A stretch of DNA of 64,000 nt. Source: a virus. The stretch lies in IMG/VR virus record IMGVR_UViG_3300021962_000055, positions 1-64,000 of that record; one strand, given 5' to 3'. Positions 63,777 through 64,000 of the stretch are shown here, piece by piece. Within the stretch, counting starts at the first letter, position 1; every line of letters begins with the position of its first letter. Under the pieces are notes generated by a model that ran no database searches, was not told where the DNA came from, and saw only the letters and a list, made by a program, of their open reading frames with translations. A program made the position numbers and the translations under genes.

Positions 63777-64000
63777 TCAGAGGGTGTCGTAGATGTTGCC
63801 GCTCTTGCGAAGATAGGTGTACAGGTCCTTGGGGATCTTGTACCGGGAGCCATCCTTAAAATCGTATGATTCCTGACCCCAGAACATTTTCCAGGTGCCC
63901 TTGACACGGGCGTTTACGTAATCGCTATCGGTTGACGTAACGGTTACTGGCTCGTCTACTACAACATTGTCGTATTCTTCAACATCCTCGATTGGCTCAA
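63777..64000 (-). CDS. Partial virion-type protein, 5' end beyond window
   Basis: The last 74 codons of a minus-strand gene whose start lies past base 64000. The C-terminal part (VKGTWKMFWGQESYDFKDG, then SRYKIPKDLYTYLRKSGNIYDTL split here) has the pattern of a conserved phage structural protein of unknown role. It ends 8 nt before the fibre gene and is the first visible gene of this operon. Confidence 0.7.
   Translation of the reverse strand, partial: EPIEDVEEYDNVVVDEPVTVTSTDSDYVNARVKGTWKMFWGQESYDFKDGSRYKIPKDLYTYLRKSGNIYDTL

Noticed and set aside
1-64000. CRISPR array, insertion sequence or integrase
   Set aside because: No regular spaced direct repeats, no transposase and no tyrosine or serine recombinase were recognised on either strand.

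Overview
The window looks like about 64 kb from inside the genome of a contractile-tailed (myovirus-type) phage of an actinobacterium. Evidence for the tail type is a tail sheath, a gp19-like tube, a tape-measure protein and a full set of baseplate genes (gpD-like hub, LysM/gpX-like, gp25-like, gpJ-like, gpI-like). Evidence for the host is two WhiB-family proteins, a hallmark of Actinobacteria, plus many GTG/TTG starts and several conserved small actinophage-type genes. No terminase, portal or major capsid gene is visible, so those presumably lie beyond base 64000, where a virion gene is cut by the window edge. No tRNA, CRISPR array, integrase or insertion sequence was recognised. Genus and host cannot be named from the sequence.

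Layout. (1) 1-16646, plus strand: a tightly packed accessory or early arm of about 30 genes. It holds two separate MoxR/CobS-type AAA+ ATPase plus VWA pairs (775-2844 and 11024-14302; the second partner also carries an HEGGH metallopeptidase-like motif), a ParA-like protein with a substituted P-loop lysine, a DGQHR/ParB-like protein, a SNF2 helicase, two lipoprotein or membrane genes, an HNH endonuclease and a DNA-glycosylase-like protein. The arm carries 15 copies of a palindromic motif, CTAG-YNR-CTAG, often fused to stop codons, together with intergenic hairpins and a near-identical ribosome-binding leader. A structured non-coding segment lies at 14708-14842. (2) 16643-20916, minus strand: nucleotide metabolism and regulation (deaminase, MazG-like protein, two WhiB proteins, AlpA-like HTH protein, glycosyltransferase, lipoprotein lysozyme-like protein). 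(3) 20950-29994, minus strand: a HAD-like protein, a large unknown with a Cys cluster, many small disordered basic proteins, a 982-residue disordered protein and a SpoVS-like protein. (4) 30036-44356, minus strand: a replication and recombination operon (Hjc-like nuclease, Cas4/RecB-like nuclease, RecA, DNA polymerase I, ssDNA-binding-like protein, SNF2 helicase, primase, DnaB-like helicase, DnaC-like loader, C2H2 zinc-finger protein, winged-helix initiator-like protein). (5) 44542-45837, plus strand: an isolated cassette of a Dps-like ferritin and four small Lys- or Cys-rich proteins, between a divergent promoter region and a strong terminator. (6) 45966-64000, minus strand: the tail module, transcribed from right to left from tail fibre and neck through sheath, tube, chaperone and tape measure to the baseplate.

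The tail chaperone gene is followed by a conserved-looking frame with no start codon just before the tape measure, which points to programmed frameshifting. The replication genes form one co-oriented, translationally coupled operon that is probably read from a leaderless promoter at about 44366-44395. The left arm appears to be under a common regulatory or partition-like system marked by the CTAG motif.
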